A stretch of DNA of 64,000 nucleotides from Cognatishimia sp. F0-27. Lineage in GTDB: Bacteria > Pseudomonadota > Alphaproteobacteria > Rhodobacterales > Rhodobacteraceae. The notes under the pieces were generated by a model. That model made no database searches and was not told where the DNA came from. It saw nothing but the letters and a program-made list of their open reading frames with translations. The stretch's first letter is position 1; every line of letters begins with the position of its first letter. A program made the translations under genes and the position numbers. Location of the stretch: assembly GCF_020667845.1 (NCBI RefSeq), contig NZ_JAFMPQ010000001.1, forward strand, positions 186,001-250,000. Reading direction: 5' to 3'. Positions 18,677 through 29,287 of the stretch are shown in pieces.

Positions 18677-18763
18677 ATGACGAGGCTTGACCATATCCCT
18701 GCTGCGACACGCGCTTGCGTGCCCCTTGCGCTGGGCGCCCGTCTTCTCCTAATTCGCCTCTGA
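18677..18763 (+). CDS. leuA leader peptide (28 residues), attenuation-type
   Basis: A 28-residue ORF sits 114 bp upstream of leuA and ends in RLLLIRL, with seven leucines in all, four of them in the last six residues. GGAGGA lies twelve bases before its ATG. Leucine-rich leader peptides ahead of leuA are known for ribosome-mediated attenuation: when Leu-tRNA is scarce the ribosome stalls on the Leu codons and changes the folding of the downstream RNA. The stop codon lies inside the left arm of a ten-base stem, as expected for such a system. A four-codon ORF from ATG 18666 ends exactly across this ATG (ATGA); its meaning is unclear. Confidence 0.75.
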   Translation: MTRLDHIPAATRACVPLALGARLLLIRL

Positions 18764-18794
18764 GCGCGGCCGTCCCGGCGCGACCGCTCAGAGG
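18728..18794 (+). promoter_or_regulatory. leuA attenuator: mutually exclusive RNA stems
   Basis: Stem A pairs CCTCTGAGCG (18757-18766) perfectly with CGCTCAGAGG (18785-18794). Stem B pairs GCGCTGGG (18728-18735) with CCCGGCGC (18774-18781) through one G-U. The two stems interleave, so they compete as in classical attenuators. The leader-peptide leucine codons lie between the B arms. No T-run follows stem A, so the final step may be Rho-dependent termination or blocked translation rather than an intrinsic terminator. Confidence 0.6.
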
Positions 18795-18877
18795 AGACAC
18801 GTGTTCGCGCCGAGAGTGACACCGATGGGGCCTTTCCGGATCCATCCACGCGAGAAGACATCAAGAAGAGCAATCCC

Positions 18878-20452
<1,575 letters not shown>

Positions 20453-20460
20453 ACGCCCGT

Positions 20461-20522
20461 GTCGACGGCTGGGGGCGCTGCCCCCAGACCCCCGGGATAT
20501 TTCCGGCCCAAAGAAACACGGG
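20461..20522 (+). repeat. Dispersed palindromic repeat, copy 1
   Basis: The element starts with a perfect GC-rich palindrome, GGGGGCGCTGCCCCC, followed by AGACCCCCGGGATATTT and a CCCAAAGAAACAC tail. It lies just after leuA in the sense orientation. Nearly the same sequence occurs at 28338-28396, with variants at 52604-52664 and 53723-53787. The strong stem after a stop codon may also help end or protect the leuA transcript. Confidence 0.8.
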
Positions 20523-20582
20523 ACGCGGCCCCATTTGGGAGGCCGGGTTGCACTTTTGATCAGACGCGCATGGCCGCCAGTG

Positions 20583-21329
20583 TCATGGTTTGAGCGCCGC
20601 GGTGACGTAGTTCACCGACAGGTCGCGGTCGGACAGGCGCCATTGCCAGCTGATCGGGTTGAACACCATGCCCTTGCGGTCAACGGGGTGCAGACCTGCA
20701 TCGCGCATAAGCTGGTAGAGTTCTTCCGGGGTGATGAATTTTGACCACTCATGCGTGCCTTTGGGCAGCCAGCGCATCACATATTCTGCCCCCACGATGG
20801 CCATGGCAAAGCTTTTGGGGTTGCGGTTGATCGTCGAGCAAATATGCAGCCCGCCGGGGCGCAGCAGGGCCTGGCAGGCGGTCAGATACGCAAGCGGATC
20901 GGCCACATGCTCGATCACCTCCATGTTCAGCACCACGTCGAACTGTTCGCCCGACTCCGCCATGGCCTCGGCAGTGGTGTGGCGATAGTCGATCTCCAGC
21001 CCGGATTGGGCCGCGTGGGCGCGCGCCACGGGGATATTGCGCTCCGCCGCATCCACGCCGATCACGGTGGCGCCCAGCCGCGTCATCGGCTCGCAGAGGA
21101 GCCCGCCGCCACAGCCGATATCGAGAAGACGCAGCCCTTCGAAGGGGCGGGGTGTTGTCAGGTCTCGGTCAAACTCTCCCGCGATCTGGGTCGTGATATA
21201 GTCGAGCCGAAGCGGGTTGAGCATGTGCAGAGGCTTGAACTTGCCGTTCGGATCCCACCATTCTGCAGCCATCGCCTCGAATTTCGCAATCTCGCTTGCG
21301 TCTACAGTCCCCGACATCACATTCCCCAT
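20583..21329 (-). CDS. ubiG: Ubiquinone O-methyltransferase (2-polyprenyl-6-hydroxyphenol methylase / 3-demethylubiquinol 3-O-methyltransferase)
   Basis: This 248-residue class I SAM-dependent methyltransferase carries out both O-methylations in ubiquinone synthesis. The N-terminal [27 protein letters not shown] stretch is typical of UbiG. SAM motif I is [15 protein letters not shown], followed by [11 protein letters not shown] and [11 protein letters not shown]. The C-terminal part has [15 protein letters not shown], also a UbiG signature. The start at 21329 follows AGGAAA with a short spacer; ATG 21317 is a weaker alternative. It is divergent from the proline iminopeptidase gene, with only a few tens of bases between them. 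Confidence 0.96.
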   Translation of the reverse strand: MGNVMSGTVDASEIAKFEAMAAEWWDPNGKFKPLHMLNPLRLDYITTQIAGEFDRDLTTPRPFEGLRLLDIGCGGGLLCEPMTRLGATVIGVDAAERNIPVARAHAAQSGLEIDYRHTTAEAMAESGEQFDVVLNMEVIEHVADPLAYLTACQALLRPGGLHICSTINRNPKSFAMAIVGAEYVMRWLPKGTHEWSKFITPEELYQLMRDAGLHPVDRKGMVFNPISWQWRLSDRDLSVNYVTAALKP

Positions 21330-21361
21330 GGTCTTTCCTGCCTGTGACCCAATATAGAAAG

Positions 21362-22342
21362 ATGATGGACAAATTCCCGAGCCAAAAGCGCGCAGTGCAG
21401 TATCTCTATCCGCCGATCGATCCTTACGACCAGCGCACGCTCGACATGGGCGACGGTCATCGGCTTTATGTCGAGCAATGCGGAAATCCGGACGGCGTGC
21501 CCGTGATCGTTCTGCACGGCGGCCCTGGTGGCGGGTGCAGCCCGGCGATGCGGCGCTATTTTGACCCGGACGTCTTCCGCGTCGTCCTGTTCGACCAGCG
21601 CGGTTGCGGCCGCTCCCGCCCGCACGCGAGCGTGACCAACAACACCACGTGGGATCTTGTCGGCGATATCGAGCGCATTCGCGAGACCCTCGGCATCGAG
21701 CGCTTCATCGTGTTCGGCGGCAGTTGGGGGGCGACCTTGGCGCTGGTCTATGCGATCAGCCACCCGGAGCGGGCGGCGCGGCTCGTGCTGCGCGGCGTGT
21801 TCATGATGACACAATCCGAGCTGGACTGGTTCTATGGGGGGGGCGCCGGGCAATTCTGGCCAGAACCTTGGGCGCGCTTTTGCGATCTCATACCCGAGGA
21901 CGAGCGCGGCGACCTCATCGCCGCCTATCACCGGCGGTTGTTTTCCGGTGACCTGCGCACCGAGACCAAGTTTGCACAGGCCTGGTCGGCATGGGAAAAC
22001 GCGCTCGCGTCCGTGCATTCGTCCGGTCAGGGCGGCGAGGCGCCCGGAGACTATGCCCGCGCCTTTGCCCGGCTGGAGAACCATTACTTCACCAATGCCG
22101 GTTTCCTTGCGCATGACGGGTGGATCCTTGCCAATACCGACCGTCTGCACGGGATCCCCGGCGTGATCGTGCAGGGGCGATACGACATGATATGCCCGCC
22201 ACGGGCGGCCTGGGAGCTTGCCCGCGCCTGGCCCGATGCGGATCTGAGGATGATTCGGAATGCCGGTCACGCGCTGTCCGAACCCGGAATCAGCGCCGAG
22301 TTGGTGCGGATCATGGATCAGATTGCCGTGTTGTCTCGCTGA
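21362..22342 (+). CDS. pip: Proline iminopeptidase, alpha/beta hydrolase
   Basis: The 326-residue protein removes N-terminal proline from peptides. It contains the family's VLHGGPGGG oxyanion motif, DQRGCGRS, the nucleophile elbow GGSWG with the catalytic Ser, the acidic [10 protein letters not shown] and the catalytic His in NAGHALSEP. The N-terminus [29 protein letters not shown] is typical of S33 iminopeptidases. Translation probably starts at ATG 21362 or 21365 after AGAAAG; an upstream frame from 21296 runs into the ubiG start region and is not likely. The role is cytoplasmic peptide breakdown, consistent with the peptide-type transporter that follows. Confidence 0.94.
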   Translation: MMDKFPSQKRAVQYLYPPIDPYDQRTLDMGDGHRLYVEQCGNPDGVPVIVLHGGPGGGCSPAMRRYFDPDVFRVVLFDQRGCGRSRPHASVTNNTTWDLVGDIERIRETLGIERFIVFGGSWGATLALVYAISHPERAARLVLRGVFMMTQSELDWFYGGGAGQFWPEPWARFCDLIPEDERGDLIAAYHRRLFSGDLRTETKFAQAWSAWENALASVHSSGQGGEAPGDYARAFARLENHYFTNAGFLAHDGWILANTDRLHGIPGVIVQGRYDMICPPRAAWELARAWPDADLRMIRNAGHALSEPGISAELVRIMDQIAVLSR

Positions 22343-22520
22343 GCGCGCCGGAGCGATCCCGGACGACTTGCCAAGATTTGTCTCGGCTGTTCAACGCCGG
22401 ACTCCCGGTGCATTTGCGCCAGAAATTGTAAAAAAGCGACATCCGGGTCCAATGGCCGCTTTACAGCCCCCGAGCAGCCGTTAACGTTACCGTAATGATA
22501 ACAACAAGACTGCAGGGATA

Positions 22521-23516
22521 GTGAACTCGGTTCTCAGAATCATTTTGCAGCGTCTTGCCCTCGGCGTGCTGACGCTCTTCATCGTCTCGATCGTGATTTT
22601 CACCGCGGTCAACATGCTTCCCGGCGATTTTGCCCAAGCCATTCTCGGACAGGGCGCGACTCCGGAAGCGGTCGCGGCCATCCGCCGGGATCTCGGCCTC
22701 GATCAACCGCCGATCACACGCTATTTCCAATGGCTCGGAGGCGCCTTGCAGGGCGACCTTGGCAACAGTTTCGCACAGGCGAATTTCGCCAGTTTCGTCG
22801 GGGATGACAGCGGTGCACGCACAACCGTTGCCGCACAGATTGCGCCACGCTTCGCCAACACCATGTTCCTTGCCGGGGTCACGGCGGCGATTGCTGTGCC
22901 CTTCGCGGTGGGGTTGGGTATCCTTGCCGCGCTCTACCGCAATTCGGCCTTCGACAAGGCGGCCAATGTCTCGACGCTGAGCTCGATCTCCAGCCCTGAA
23001 TTCTTCATGGCCTACATCCTGATCCTGTTCCTTGCCGTGCTGAACCCGATCCTGCCATCGCTCTCGAACATCTATGACGGAATGCCTTTCAGCGAGCGCT
23101 TGCAGAAGACGCTCCTCCCGGCGCTGACACTGACGCTGGTGGTTACGGCGCACATGATGCGCATGACCCGGGCCGCGATCATCAACCTTCTGGCCAGCCC
23201 CTATATCGAGATGGCGCGCCTCAAGGGGATCAGCCCGATGCGCGTCATCGTCAAGCACGCCTTGCCCAATGCGCTCGCGCCGATCATCAACGTCATCGCG
23301 CTCAACCTTGCCTACCTGATCACCGGGGTTGTCGTGGTCGAGGTGGTCTTTGTCTATCCCGGTATCGGTCAGCTCTTCGTTGATAGCGTCAAGATCCGCG
23401 ACATCCCGGTGGTGCAGGCCTGCTGCCTGATCTTTGCCGCTGCCTACATCCTGTTGAACCTGACGGCGGATATCCTGTCGATCCTGTCGAACCCGCGTCT
23501 GAGGCATCCGAAATGA
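22521..23516 (+). CDS. ABC transporter permease, DppB/OppB family
   Basis: This 331-residue protein has six predicted transmembrane segments. The first (LALGVLTLFIVSIVIFTAVN) is followed by the family's periplasmic LPGDFA segment. The cytoplasmic EAA loop reads EMARLKGISPMRVIVKHALPNA. The protein forms half of the channel of a peptide/nickel-type importer. Translation starts at GTG 22521 after CAGGGAT. It overlaps the next permease by four bases. The 178-bp gap upstream (22343-22520) is AT-richer near its end and probably holds the operon promoter. Confidence 0.93.
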   Translation: MNSVLRIILQRLALGVLTLFIVSIVIFTAVNMLPGDFAQAILGQGATPEAVAAIRRDLGLDQPPITRYFQWLGGALQGDLGNSFAQANFASFVGDDSGARTTVAAQIAPRFANTMFLAGVTAAIAVPFAVGLGILAALYRNSAFDKAANVSTLSSISSPEFFMAYILILFLAVLNPILPSLSNIYDGMPFSERLQKTLLPALTLTLVVTAHMMRMTRAAIINLLASPYIEMARLKGISPMRVIVKHALPNALAPIINVIALNLAYLITGVVVVEVVFVYPGIGQLFVDSVKIRDIPVVQACCLIFAAAYILLNLTADILSILSNPRLRHPK

Positions 23517-24715
23517 GTGGTATGGTTTGGTTTGTGCTCTATCTCGCGGCCGTTGCCGTGGGCGGCTGGGTGTTTCGCTTTGCCGGACAGACAGCAACCG
23601 GGAACAAGCCCTTCTTCCGCGATATGCCCCTCGCCGTGGCCTTTGGGTATGTCCTTGGTGTGACGCTCGCGATCCTCGCGGTCTTTTACTATTTTCAGCC
23701 CGTCATGACCGAACAGGGCACGCCAGATGCCGGTGTGACCTTCTTCCGCTGGGCCGTGCAGGGCCTGATCATCTTTGCAATCGCCGCCTGGGTGTTCCGC
23801 CTTCTGGGGCGCAATATAGGCACGGCGGGGAGCAAGAAGCTCTTTCGCCAGATGCCGCTGACCGCCTCTTTCGGGATTCTCGTGATCCTCATCTATGCGT
23901 TCGTGTCGATCTTTGCCGGAGTGATCGCCCCCTACGGTCAGGAGGAAATCTTCCAGCAGGTCAATGCCCTGCCGGGCGGCAATGCCGCAACCGGCGGCAA
24001 TCCGGACCATATCCTCGGCACCGACCAGATCGGTCGCGACCTGCTCAGTCGCCTGATCTACGGCGCGCAGAATACCGTCGGCATCGCCTTTGCCACCACG
24101 CTGATCGCGTTCTTCCTCGGCGGCTCGCTGGGCTTTCTGGCCGCGACCTTGCAAGGCGTGCTGGATCAGGTGCTTTCGCGTGCGGTCGACGTGCTGATGG
24201 CGATTCCGTCGCTGATCTTCGCGCTGCTCCTGATGACCATCGCCAGCGCCTGGGCCGGGTCCGAGAAATGGCTTCTGACCGTCTACATGGTTTTGATCAT
24301 CGCTGTGATCGACAGCACCCGGGTTTTCCGTCTGGCCCGCGCCGTGGGCATGAACATCGTCGTGATGGATTACATCGAGGCCGCCAAACTGCGCGGCGAG
24401 GGTCTGGGATACCTGATCTTCAAGGAGATCCTGCCCAATGCCACGGCGCCGCTTCTGGCCGAGTTCGGATTGCGGTTCTGCTTCGTCTTCCTGACGATTG
24501 CGTCGCTGAGCTTTCTCGGTGTGGGCATCCAGCCACCACTGGCAGATTGGGGCACCATGGTGCGCGACCTGTCGCAATTCATCAACTTCGCGGCCTTCTC
24601 ACCGCTGACTGCCGCGCTGCCGCTGATGGCCGCAGGGGCCATCGCGTTGCTGACGGTGGCGGTCAACTTTGTCGTGGACTGGATGCTCTACCGGTCTTCG
24701 GGCCTGAAGGAGTAA
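23513..24715 (+). CDS. ABC transporter permease, DppC family, with N-terminal membrane extension
   Basis: This 400-residue permease is about 100 residues longer than the usual DppC protein. The first ~120 residues hold three extra hydrophobic segments (MVWFVLYLAAVAVGGWVF, PLAVAFGYVLGVTLAILAVF and VQGLIIFAIAAWVF) before the canonical start at SFGILVILIYAFVSIFAGVIAPYG. The usual PDHILGTDQIGRDLLSRLIYGA and the EAA loop DYIEAAKLRGEGLGYLIFKEILPNA follow. It pairs with the upstream permease to form the channel. The ATGA overlap upstream and the 4-bp gap to the ATPase show translational coupling. Confidence 0.92.
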   Translation: MSGMVWFVLYLAAVAVGGWVFRFAGQTATGNKPFFRDMPLAVAFGYVLGVTLAILAVFYYFQPVMTEQGTPDAGVTFFRWAVQGLIIFAIAAWVFRLLGRNIGTAGSKKLFRQMPLTASFGILVILIYAFVSIFAGVIAPYGQEEIFQQVNALPGGNAATGGNPDHILGTDQIGRDLLSRLIYGAQNTVGIAFATTLIAFFLGGSLGFLAATLQGVLDQVLSRAVDVLMAIPSLIFALLLMTIASAWAGSEKWLLTVYMVLIIAVIDSTRVFRLARAVGMNIVVMDYIEAAKLRGEGLGYLIFKEILPNATAPLLAEFGLRFCFVFLTIASLSFLGVGIQPPLADWGTMVRDLSQFINFAAFSPLTAALPLMAAGAIALLTVAVNFVVDWMLYRSSGLKE

Positions 24716-24719
24716 GGAC

Positions 24720-26381
24720 ATGCAAGACGACACGTCCCGCCTGTTGGTCGAAATGCGCGGCATCTACATGGAAGGCCGCTCCGACGAGACCTGGACCCCG
24801 ATCATCAAGGGCGTCGACCTGACGCTGAACAAGGGCGAGGTGCTCGGGCTTATCGGTGAATCGGGCGCGGGGAAATCCACGCTGGGCCTTGCCGCCATGG
24901 GGTTCACCCGCGACGGTGTCCGCATCTCGCAGGGCTCTGTGCATTTTGACGGGATCGACGTTCTCAGAGCCAGCGCGCAAACCAAGCGGCAGCTACTCGG
25001 CAAGCGCATCGCCTATGTCGCGCAATCCGCCGCCGCCAGCTTCAACCCGGCTCACAAGATCATCGATCAACATACCGAGGCGCCCGTGCAGCACGGTGTC
25101 ATGAGCCGGTCCGAGAGCGCCAAGGACGGAATGGAGCTCTATCGCAAGCTGCGCCTGCCCAATCCCGAGGAAATCGGCTTTCGCTATCCGCATCAGGTCT
25201 CCGGCGGACAGCTTCAGCGCGCCATGACCGCCATGGCGATGGCGTGCCGGCCGGATCTGATCATTTTTGACGAACCAACCACAGCGCTCGACGTGACCAC
25301 CCAAATCGAGGTGCTTGCCTCGATCCGCCAGATCGTCGACGAATTCGACACTGCCGCGATCTACATCACCCACGACCTCGCCGTGGTTGCGCAGATGGCC
25401 GACCGGATCAAGGTTTTGCTCAAGGGCGACGAGGTCGAAGAGGCCGACACCCGCACGATGCTCGCGCACCCGACACAGGACTATACCAAGTCGCTCTGGG
25501 CCGTGCGGGAGTTCCAGCGGCCAGCCAAGCCGCCTGTGAACACCGGCGCGACCCCGGTCATCTCGGTCCAGAACGTGACGGCCGCCTATGGCAAGATTGA
25601 CGTGCTGCATGATGTGAGCTTTGACATCCACGAAGGCCGCACCGTCGCGGTCGTGGGCGAATCCGGGTCCGGAAAATCCACCACGGCGCGCTGTATCACC
25701 GGGCTTTTGCCGCCACGGATCGGCGCGATCGAGCTCGATGGCGCAGCCCTGCCGCTCGATTACCGCAAACGCAACAAGGACCAGCTCAGGCAGGTCCAGA
25801 TGATCTACCAGATGGCCGATACCGCGTTGAACCCGCGCAAGTCCATCGGCGAGATCATCGGCAGGCCCGTGCAGTTCTATATGGGGCTGACCGGCAAACA
25901 GAAACGCAAACGTGTCGAGGAGTTGCTCGACGAGATCGAGTTGCCCGCGGACCAGTATTTCGACCGACTGCCTTCCGAGCTCTCGGGCGGCCAGAAGCAG
26001 CGCATCGGCATCGCCCGCGCGCTGGCGGCTGAACCGAAATTCATCATCTGCGACGAGGTGACATCCGCGCTCGACCAGCTTGTGGCCGAGGGCATCCTGC
26101 GCTTGCTGGCGCGGCTTCAGGACGATCTGAAGCTGAGCTACATGTTCATCACCCATGATCTGGCCACCGTGCGCTCCATCGCCGACGAGGTGGTGGTGAT
26201 GAAAAACGGTGAAGTGGTCGAACAAGGCCCGAAGCGCGACATGTTCAAGCCGCCACATCATGCCTATACCGACCTGTTGCTGTCCTCCGTGCCGGAAATG
26301 GACCCTGACTGGCTAACCAATCTGCTCAAGGAGCGCGGCGTGGACAATATCGGGGATGCGGCTGTCGAGAAAATGAGCTGA
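24720..26381 (+). CDS. ABC transporter ATP-binding protein, fused DppD-DppF type
   Basis: This 553-residue protein contains two full nucleotide-binding domains. The first has Walker A GESGAGKST, signature VSGGQLQRAM and Walker B DLIIFDEPTTALD. The second has Walker A GESGSGKST, signature LSGGQKQRIGIA and Walker B FIICDEVTSALD. Each half is followed by the oligopeptide-transporter type C-terminal region (HPTQDYTKSLW, PPHHAYTDLLL). It powers the peptide-type importer made with the two preceding permeases and the following binding protein. Fusion of the two ATPases into one chain is common in Rhizobiales and Rhodobacterales (GsiA-like). Confidence 0.95.
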   Translation: MQDDTSRLLVEMRGIYMEGRSDETWTPIIKGVDLTLNKGEVLGLIGESGAGKSTLGLAAMGFTRDGVRISQGSVHFDGIDVLRASAQTKRQLLGKRIAYVAQSAAASFNPAHKIIDQHTEAPVQHGVMSRSESAKDGMELYRKLRLPNPEEIGFRYPHQVSGGQLQRAMTAMAMACRPDLIIFDEPTTALDVTTQIEVLASIRQIVDEFDTAAIYITHDLAVVAQMADRIKVLLKGDEVEEADTRTMLAHPTQDYTKSLWAVREFQRPAKPPVNTGATPVISVQNVTAAYGKIDVLHDVSFDIHEGRTVAVVGESGSGKSTTARCITGLLPPRIGAIELDGAALPLDYRKRNKDQLRQVQMIYQMADTALNPRKSIGEIIGRPVQFYMGLTGKQKRKRVEELLDEIELPADQYFDRLPSELSGGQKQRIGIARALAAEPKFIICDEVTSALDQLVAEGILRLLARLQDDLKLSYMFITHDLATVRSIADEVVVMKNGEVVEQGPKRDMFKPPHHAYTDLLLSSVPEMDPDWLTNLLKERGVDNIGDAAVEKMS

Positions 26382-26546
26382 CCGCCGTGACCCCGGAGGC
26401 GTCCATCCTGAAGCGTTTGCTGAAGAGAATGTGACGCATCCCTGTCATGCTGTCAGATATTATGTAAGCTATATCGGGAATCGAAGCGCTTTCAGGCGCG
26501 GCAATACAGCGGCAGCAAGCCGCGATACACTAGGGAGACGAAGACA

Positions 26547-28097
26547 ATGACCAATATCAGTAGACGCGGACTGCTCAAGACCGGCGCCGCCGCCGGTGTG
26601 CTTGCGGCAACCGGCCTGCCGGTTCGCGCCCAACAGCGTGGCGGCACCCTCCGCCTCGGCCTTGCCGGCGCGAACACGTCGGACACCTGGGACAGCCGGA
26701 CTCACTCCGACAGCTATATGATCATGGCCGGGCATGGCGCGGTTTTTGATACGCTGACCGAGGTGGCCGCAGATGGCGAACTGGTCGGCGAACTGGCTGA
26801 AAGCTGGGAAGCCTCCGCTGATGCGAAGACCTGGGTCTTCAAGCTTCGGACCGGCGTGACATTCCACAACGGCAAGCCGTTTGGTGCCGATGACGTAATC
26901 GCATCGCTGCAGATGCACACCGCCGAAGGCGCAAAATCCGCCGCCAAGCCGATCGTCGAGAACGTCGCCGAGATGACCAAGACCGGCGAGCATGAAGTGA
27001 CCATGGTGTTGAAGGCCGGGAATGCGGATTTCCCGTTCCTGCTGTCGGACTATCACCTGTGTATTTTCCCCGACGGTCAGATCGAGGAAGCGATTGCCAA
27101 CGGCATCGGCACGGGTCTTTACAAGGTCGAAAGCTTCGACCCCGGTGTGCGCACCTTGCTGAGCCGCGTCGATGGTCACTACAAGGACGGCCGCGCAGGC
27201 TGGTTCGACAGTGTCGAGATCATCGCGATCAACGACGCCTCCGCACGCATGAACGCCTTGATGACCGGCCAGGTCGATGCCGTGAACCGCGTGGATTTCA
27301 AGACCGAGCCGCTGATGCGCGCCAACCCCATGGTCAACATCTTCGAGGTGACCGGCAACCAGCACTACACCTTCCCGATGCTCACGGATCTCGATCCCTA
27401 CAGCAACCTGAAGGTGCGCCAGGCGCTCAAGCACGCCATCAATCGTCAGGAAATGGTCGACAAGATCCTGCAAGGCCACGGCAAGGTCGGCAACGACCAC
27501 CCCATCGGCCCGGCAAACACCTATTACGCCGCCGATCTCGAGCAGAACAGCTACGACCCTGATAAGGCCGCGGCCCTGCTCAAGGAAGCTGGTCTCGACG
27601 GGCTTCAGGTGGATCTGTCCGCCTCCGACGCAGCCTTCGCGGGTGCCGTCGACGCGGCACAGCTCTATCAGGCCTCCGCGAAAGCCGCCGGCATCGACAT
27701 CAACGTCGTGCAGGAACCGGCCGACGGCTACTGGTCCAATGTCTGGCTCAAGAAAGCCTGGTGCGCCTGCTACTGGTCGGGCCGCGCCACTGAGGACTGG
27801 ATGTTCTCCACCGCCTACGAAGCCGGTGTGCCGTGGAATGACACCCAGTGGGACGAGAAAGACAGCGCGCGCTTCCAGGAGCTTCTGCTCAGCGCCCGCG
27901 CAGAGCTCGACACCAATGTGCGTCGCGATCAATATACAGAGATGCAGATGATCATGTCGAAAGAGGGCGGCACGGTTGTTCCGATGTATGCCAACTACGT
28001 CGATGCGCATTCCACCAAGCTGACCAACTCCGGCACGATCGGCAACGTGTTCCAGATGGACAGCTCGCGCCTGATCGAGCGTTGGTGGTTCGCCTGA
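26547..28097 (+). CDS. ABC transporter substrate-binding protein, family 5 (peptide/opine type), Tat signal
   Basis: The 516-residue protein starts with a twin-arginine signal, SRRGLLKTGAAAGVLAATGLPVRA, so it is probably exported folded. The mature part shows the family 5 layout: GGTLRLGL, LAESWEASADAKTWVFKLRTGVTFHNGKPFGADDV and LKVRQALKHAINRQEMV. It is the last gene in the operon, 165 bp after the ATPase, whereas binding proteins usually come first; the gap may carry its own promoter for higher expression. A strong terminator follows. The ligand (peptide, opine or other) cannot be told from sequence. Confidence 0.94.
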   Translation: MTNISRRGLLKTGAAAGVLAATGLPVRAQQRGGTLRLGLAGANTSDTWDSRTHSDSYMIMAGHGAVFDTLTEVAADGELVGELAESWEASADAKTWVFKLRTGVTFHNGKPFGADDVIASLQMHTAEGAKSAAKPIVENVAEMTKTGEHEVTMVLKAGNADFPFLLSDYHLCIFPDGQIEEAIANGIGTGLYKVESFDPGVRTLLSRVDGHYKDGRAGWFDSVEIIAINDASARMNALMTGQVDAVNRVDFKTEPLMRANPMVNIFEVTGNQHYTFPMLTDLDPYSNLKVRQALKHAINRQEMVDKILQGHGKVGNDHPIGPANTYYAADLEQNSYDPDKAAALLKEAGLDGLQVDLSASDAAFAGAVDAAQLYQASAKAAGIDINVVQEPADGYWSNVWLKKAWCACYWSGRATEDWMFSTAYEAGVPWNDTQWDEKDSARFQELLLSARAELDTNVRRDQYTEMQMIMSKEGGTVVPMYANYVDAHSTKLTNSGTIGNVFQMDSSRLIERWWFA

Positions 28098-28127
28098 ACG
28101 GGCTGACCGACCTCACCATGATGTGCA

Positions 28128-28160
28128 AACGCCCCGCAGTAATGCGGGGCGTTTCTTTTT
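28128..28160 (+). terminator. Rho-independent terminator of the ABC transporter operon
   Basis: AACGCCCCGCA pairs perfectly with TGCGGGGCGTT (11 bp) around a GTAA loop, followed by TCTTTTT. It lies 30 bp after the binding-protein stop. Confidence 0.93.
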
Positions 28161-28337
28161 GGCGGCCATATCCAGGTCGAAAAAGCCCCGTGGTCCCCGC
28201 CCGCTCCCGCGGCGGCAATGCCCATAACCCCGCCCCGCCTCCCGGCCTCACGCGCACAGGGCCCAAGCCGCCGCCCCGCCTCGCAAAGACACCCGGTCGC
28301 ACCGATCCGATACCCGGCACCTCCGCGACGCCGCGCT

Positions 28338-28396
28338 GTGTTTCTTTGGGCTGAAAATATCCCGGGGGTCTGGGGGCAGCGCCCCCAGCCATCGAC
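28338..28396 (-). repeat. Dispersed palindromic repeat, copy 2
   Basis: Read on the minus strand this is almost identical to the copy after leuA: GGGGGCGCTGCCCCC, AGACCCCCGGGATATTT and a CCCAAAGAAACAC tail. It lies 64 bp after the stop of the minus-strand sugar isomerase gene, again on the sense strand of that gene. The remaining DNA from 28161 to 28459 is GC-rich and has no gene I can support. Confidence 0.8.
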
Positions 28397-28459
28397 GCGG
28401 GATCCGTTTTCGGAGGGTCAGCCCCCGGTCTCAATCCCACGCAGGCAGGACATGCGCGC

Positions 28460-29137
28460 TCAGAGCCTGTCGTCGTAATCCGACACCAACAAGTGAAGCG
28501 GCGCTTCATCCTCTTCGATATTCGAAAACCGGCCGATCGGTTGCTCGAAGATGTTGTCGGTCAGATCGTCATTCACGGTTGAGACCTCCCCGATCAGCAC
28601 ATCGCCGCCTTCGCCCCAGAACGCATGCCAGGTGTCGGGATAGAGCGTCACCGATTCCCCCGGATCCAGCTTGAGCAGCCCTCCCGCTTCAAGCTGACGG
28701 GGCATGCCATCGCACATCACCGTGACGGGGGCGTCGCGGTCAATGCCACCGGTGGCGTCCGATTTGAACAGTTCCAGAACAAGCTTGCCGCCGCCCTTGT
28801 TGATGATGTCCTCGACCTTGAGATCATGTCGGTGCATCGGGCTTAGCTGATGCTCGCGCGAGATCATGATCTTCTCGGCATAAAGCATCGCGGATTTCTG
28901 CCCCAGGTCCGCACTGAGCCCGTTGCGTGTGGTGAACAGGAACAAGCCCATCTCGTCGAAGTTCTCCGCTCCGTAATCCGTGATATCCCACCCCATGCGG
29001 CGCGCCTTGATCTGCGCGTGATCCGACGCCTTCAGCGCCTCGGGCGAAAGATAGGCGAAGGGCGGCATGATATAGCCGAAAGACCGGATGAAGGCGTCGC
29101 CTTCTCTCAGGATCTCATTGATGCGGGAGCGTTTCAT
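28460..29137 (-). CDS. D-lyxose ketol-isomerase family cupin
   Basis: From ATG 29137 (AGGGGA upstream) the protein is 225 residues and starts MKRSRINEILREGDAFI. It matches the D-lyxose isomerase cupin family (formerly DUF1498). The metal-binding cupin motif is SPMHRHDLKVEDIINKGGGKL, where two His and a Glu bind Mn. A second His lies in YPDTWHAFWGE. Such enzymes interconvert D-lyxose and D-xylulose, although family members differ in sugar preference. The open frame continues upstream to 29227 but those residues look like translated leader. It is not in an operon with the neighbouring hslU. Confidence 0.85.
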   Translation of the reverse strand: MKRSRINEILREGDAFIRSFGYIMPPFAYLSPEALKASDHAQIKARRMGWDITDYGAENFDEMGLFLFTTRNGLSADLGQKSAMLYAEKIMISREHQLSPMHRHDLKVEDIINKGGGKLVLELFKSDATGGIDRDAPVTVMCDGMPRQLEAGGLLKLDPGESVTLYPDTWHAFWGEGGDVLIGEVSTVNDDLTDNIFEQPIGRFSNIEEDEAPLHLLVSDYDDRL

Positions 29138-29287
29138 TTCGGGTCCCCTGTTGGATGGTGGCGCAAACACGTTCCGGGCTATACCGCGCCGATCCATCCT
29201 GCGCCAGCCATCACGGACAAGGGGCACGGCCCAATTTCGCCGCGACCCTTTCCGGCCGGTTCTGAAGCCAAGGCTTCCGGAACCGCG

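Noticed and set aside
16970-18763. 597-codon plus-strand open frame
   Set aside because: Antisense to the RTX protein gene; only its last 28 codons (from 18677) are credible, as the leuA leader.
26469-28010. 513-codon minus-strand frame
   Set aside because: Antisense to the Tat-exported binding protein gene.
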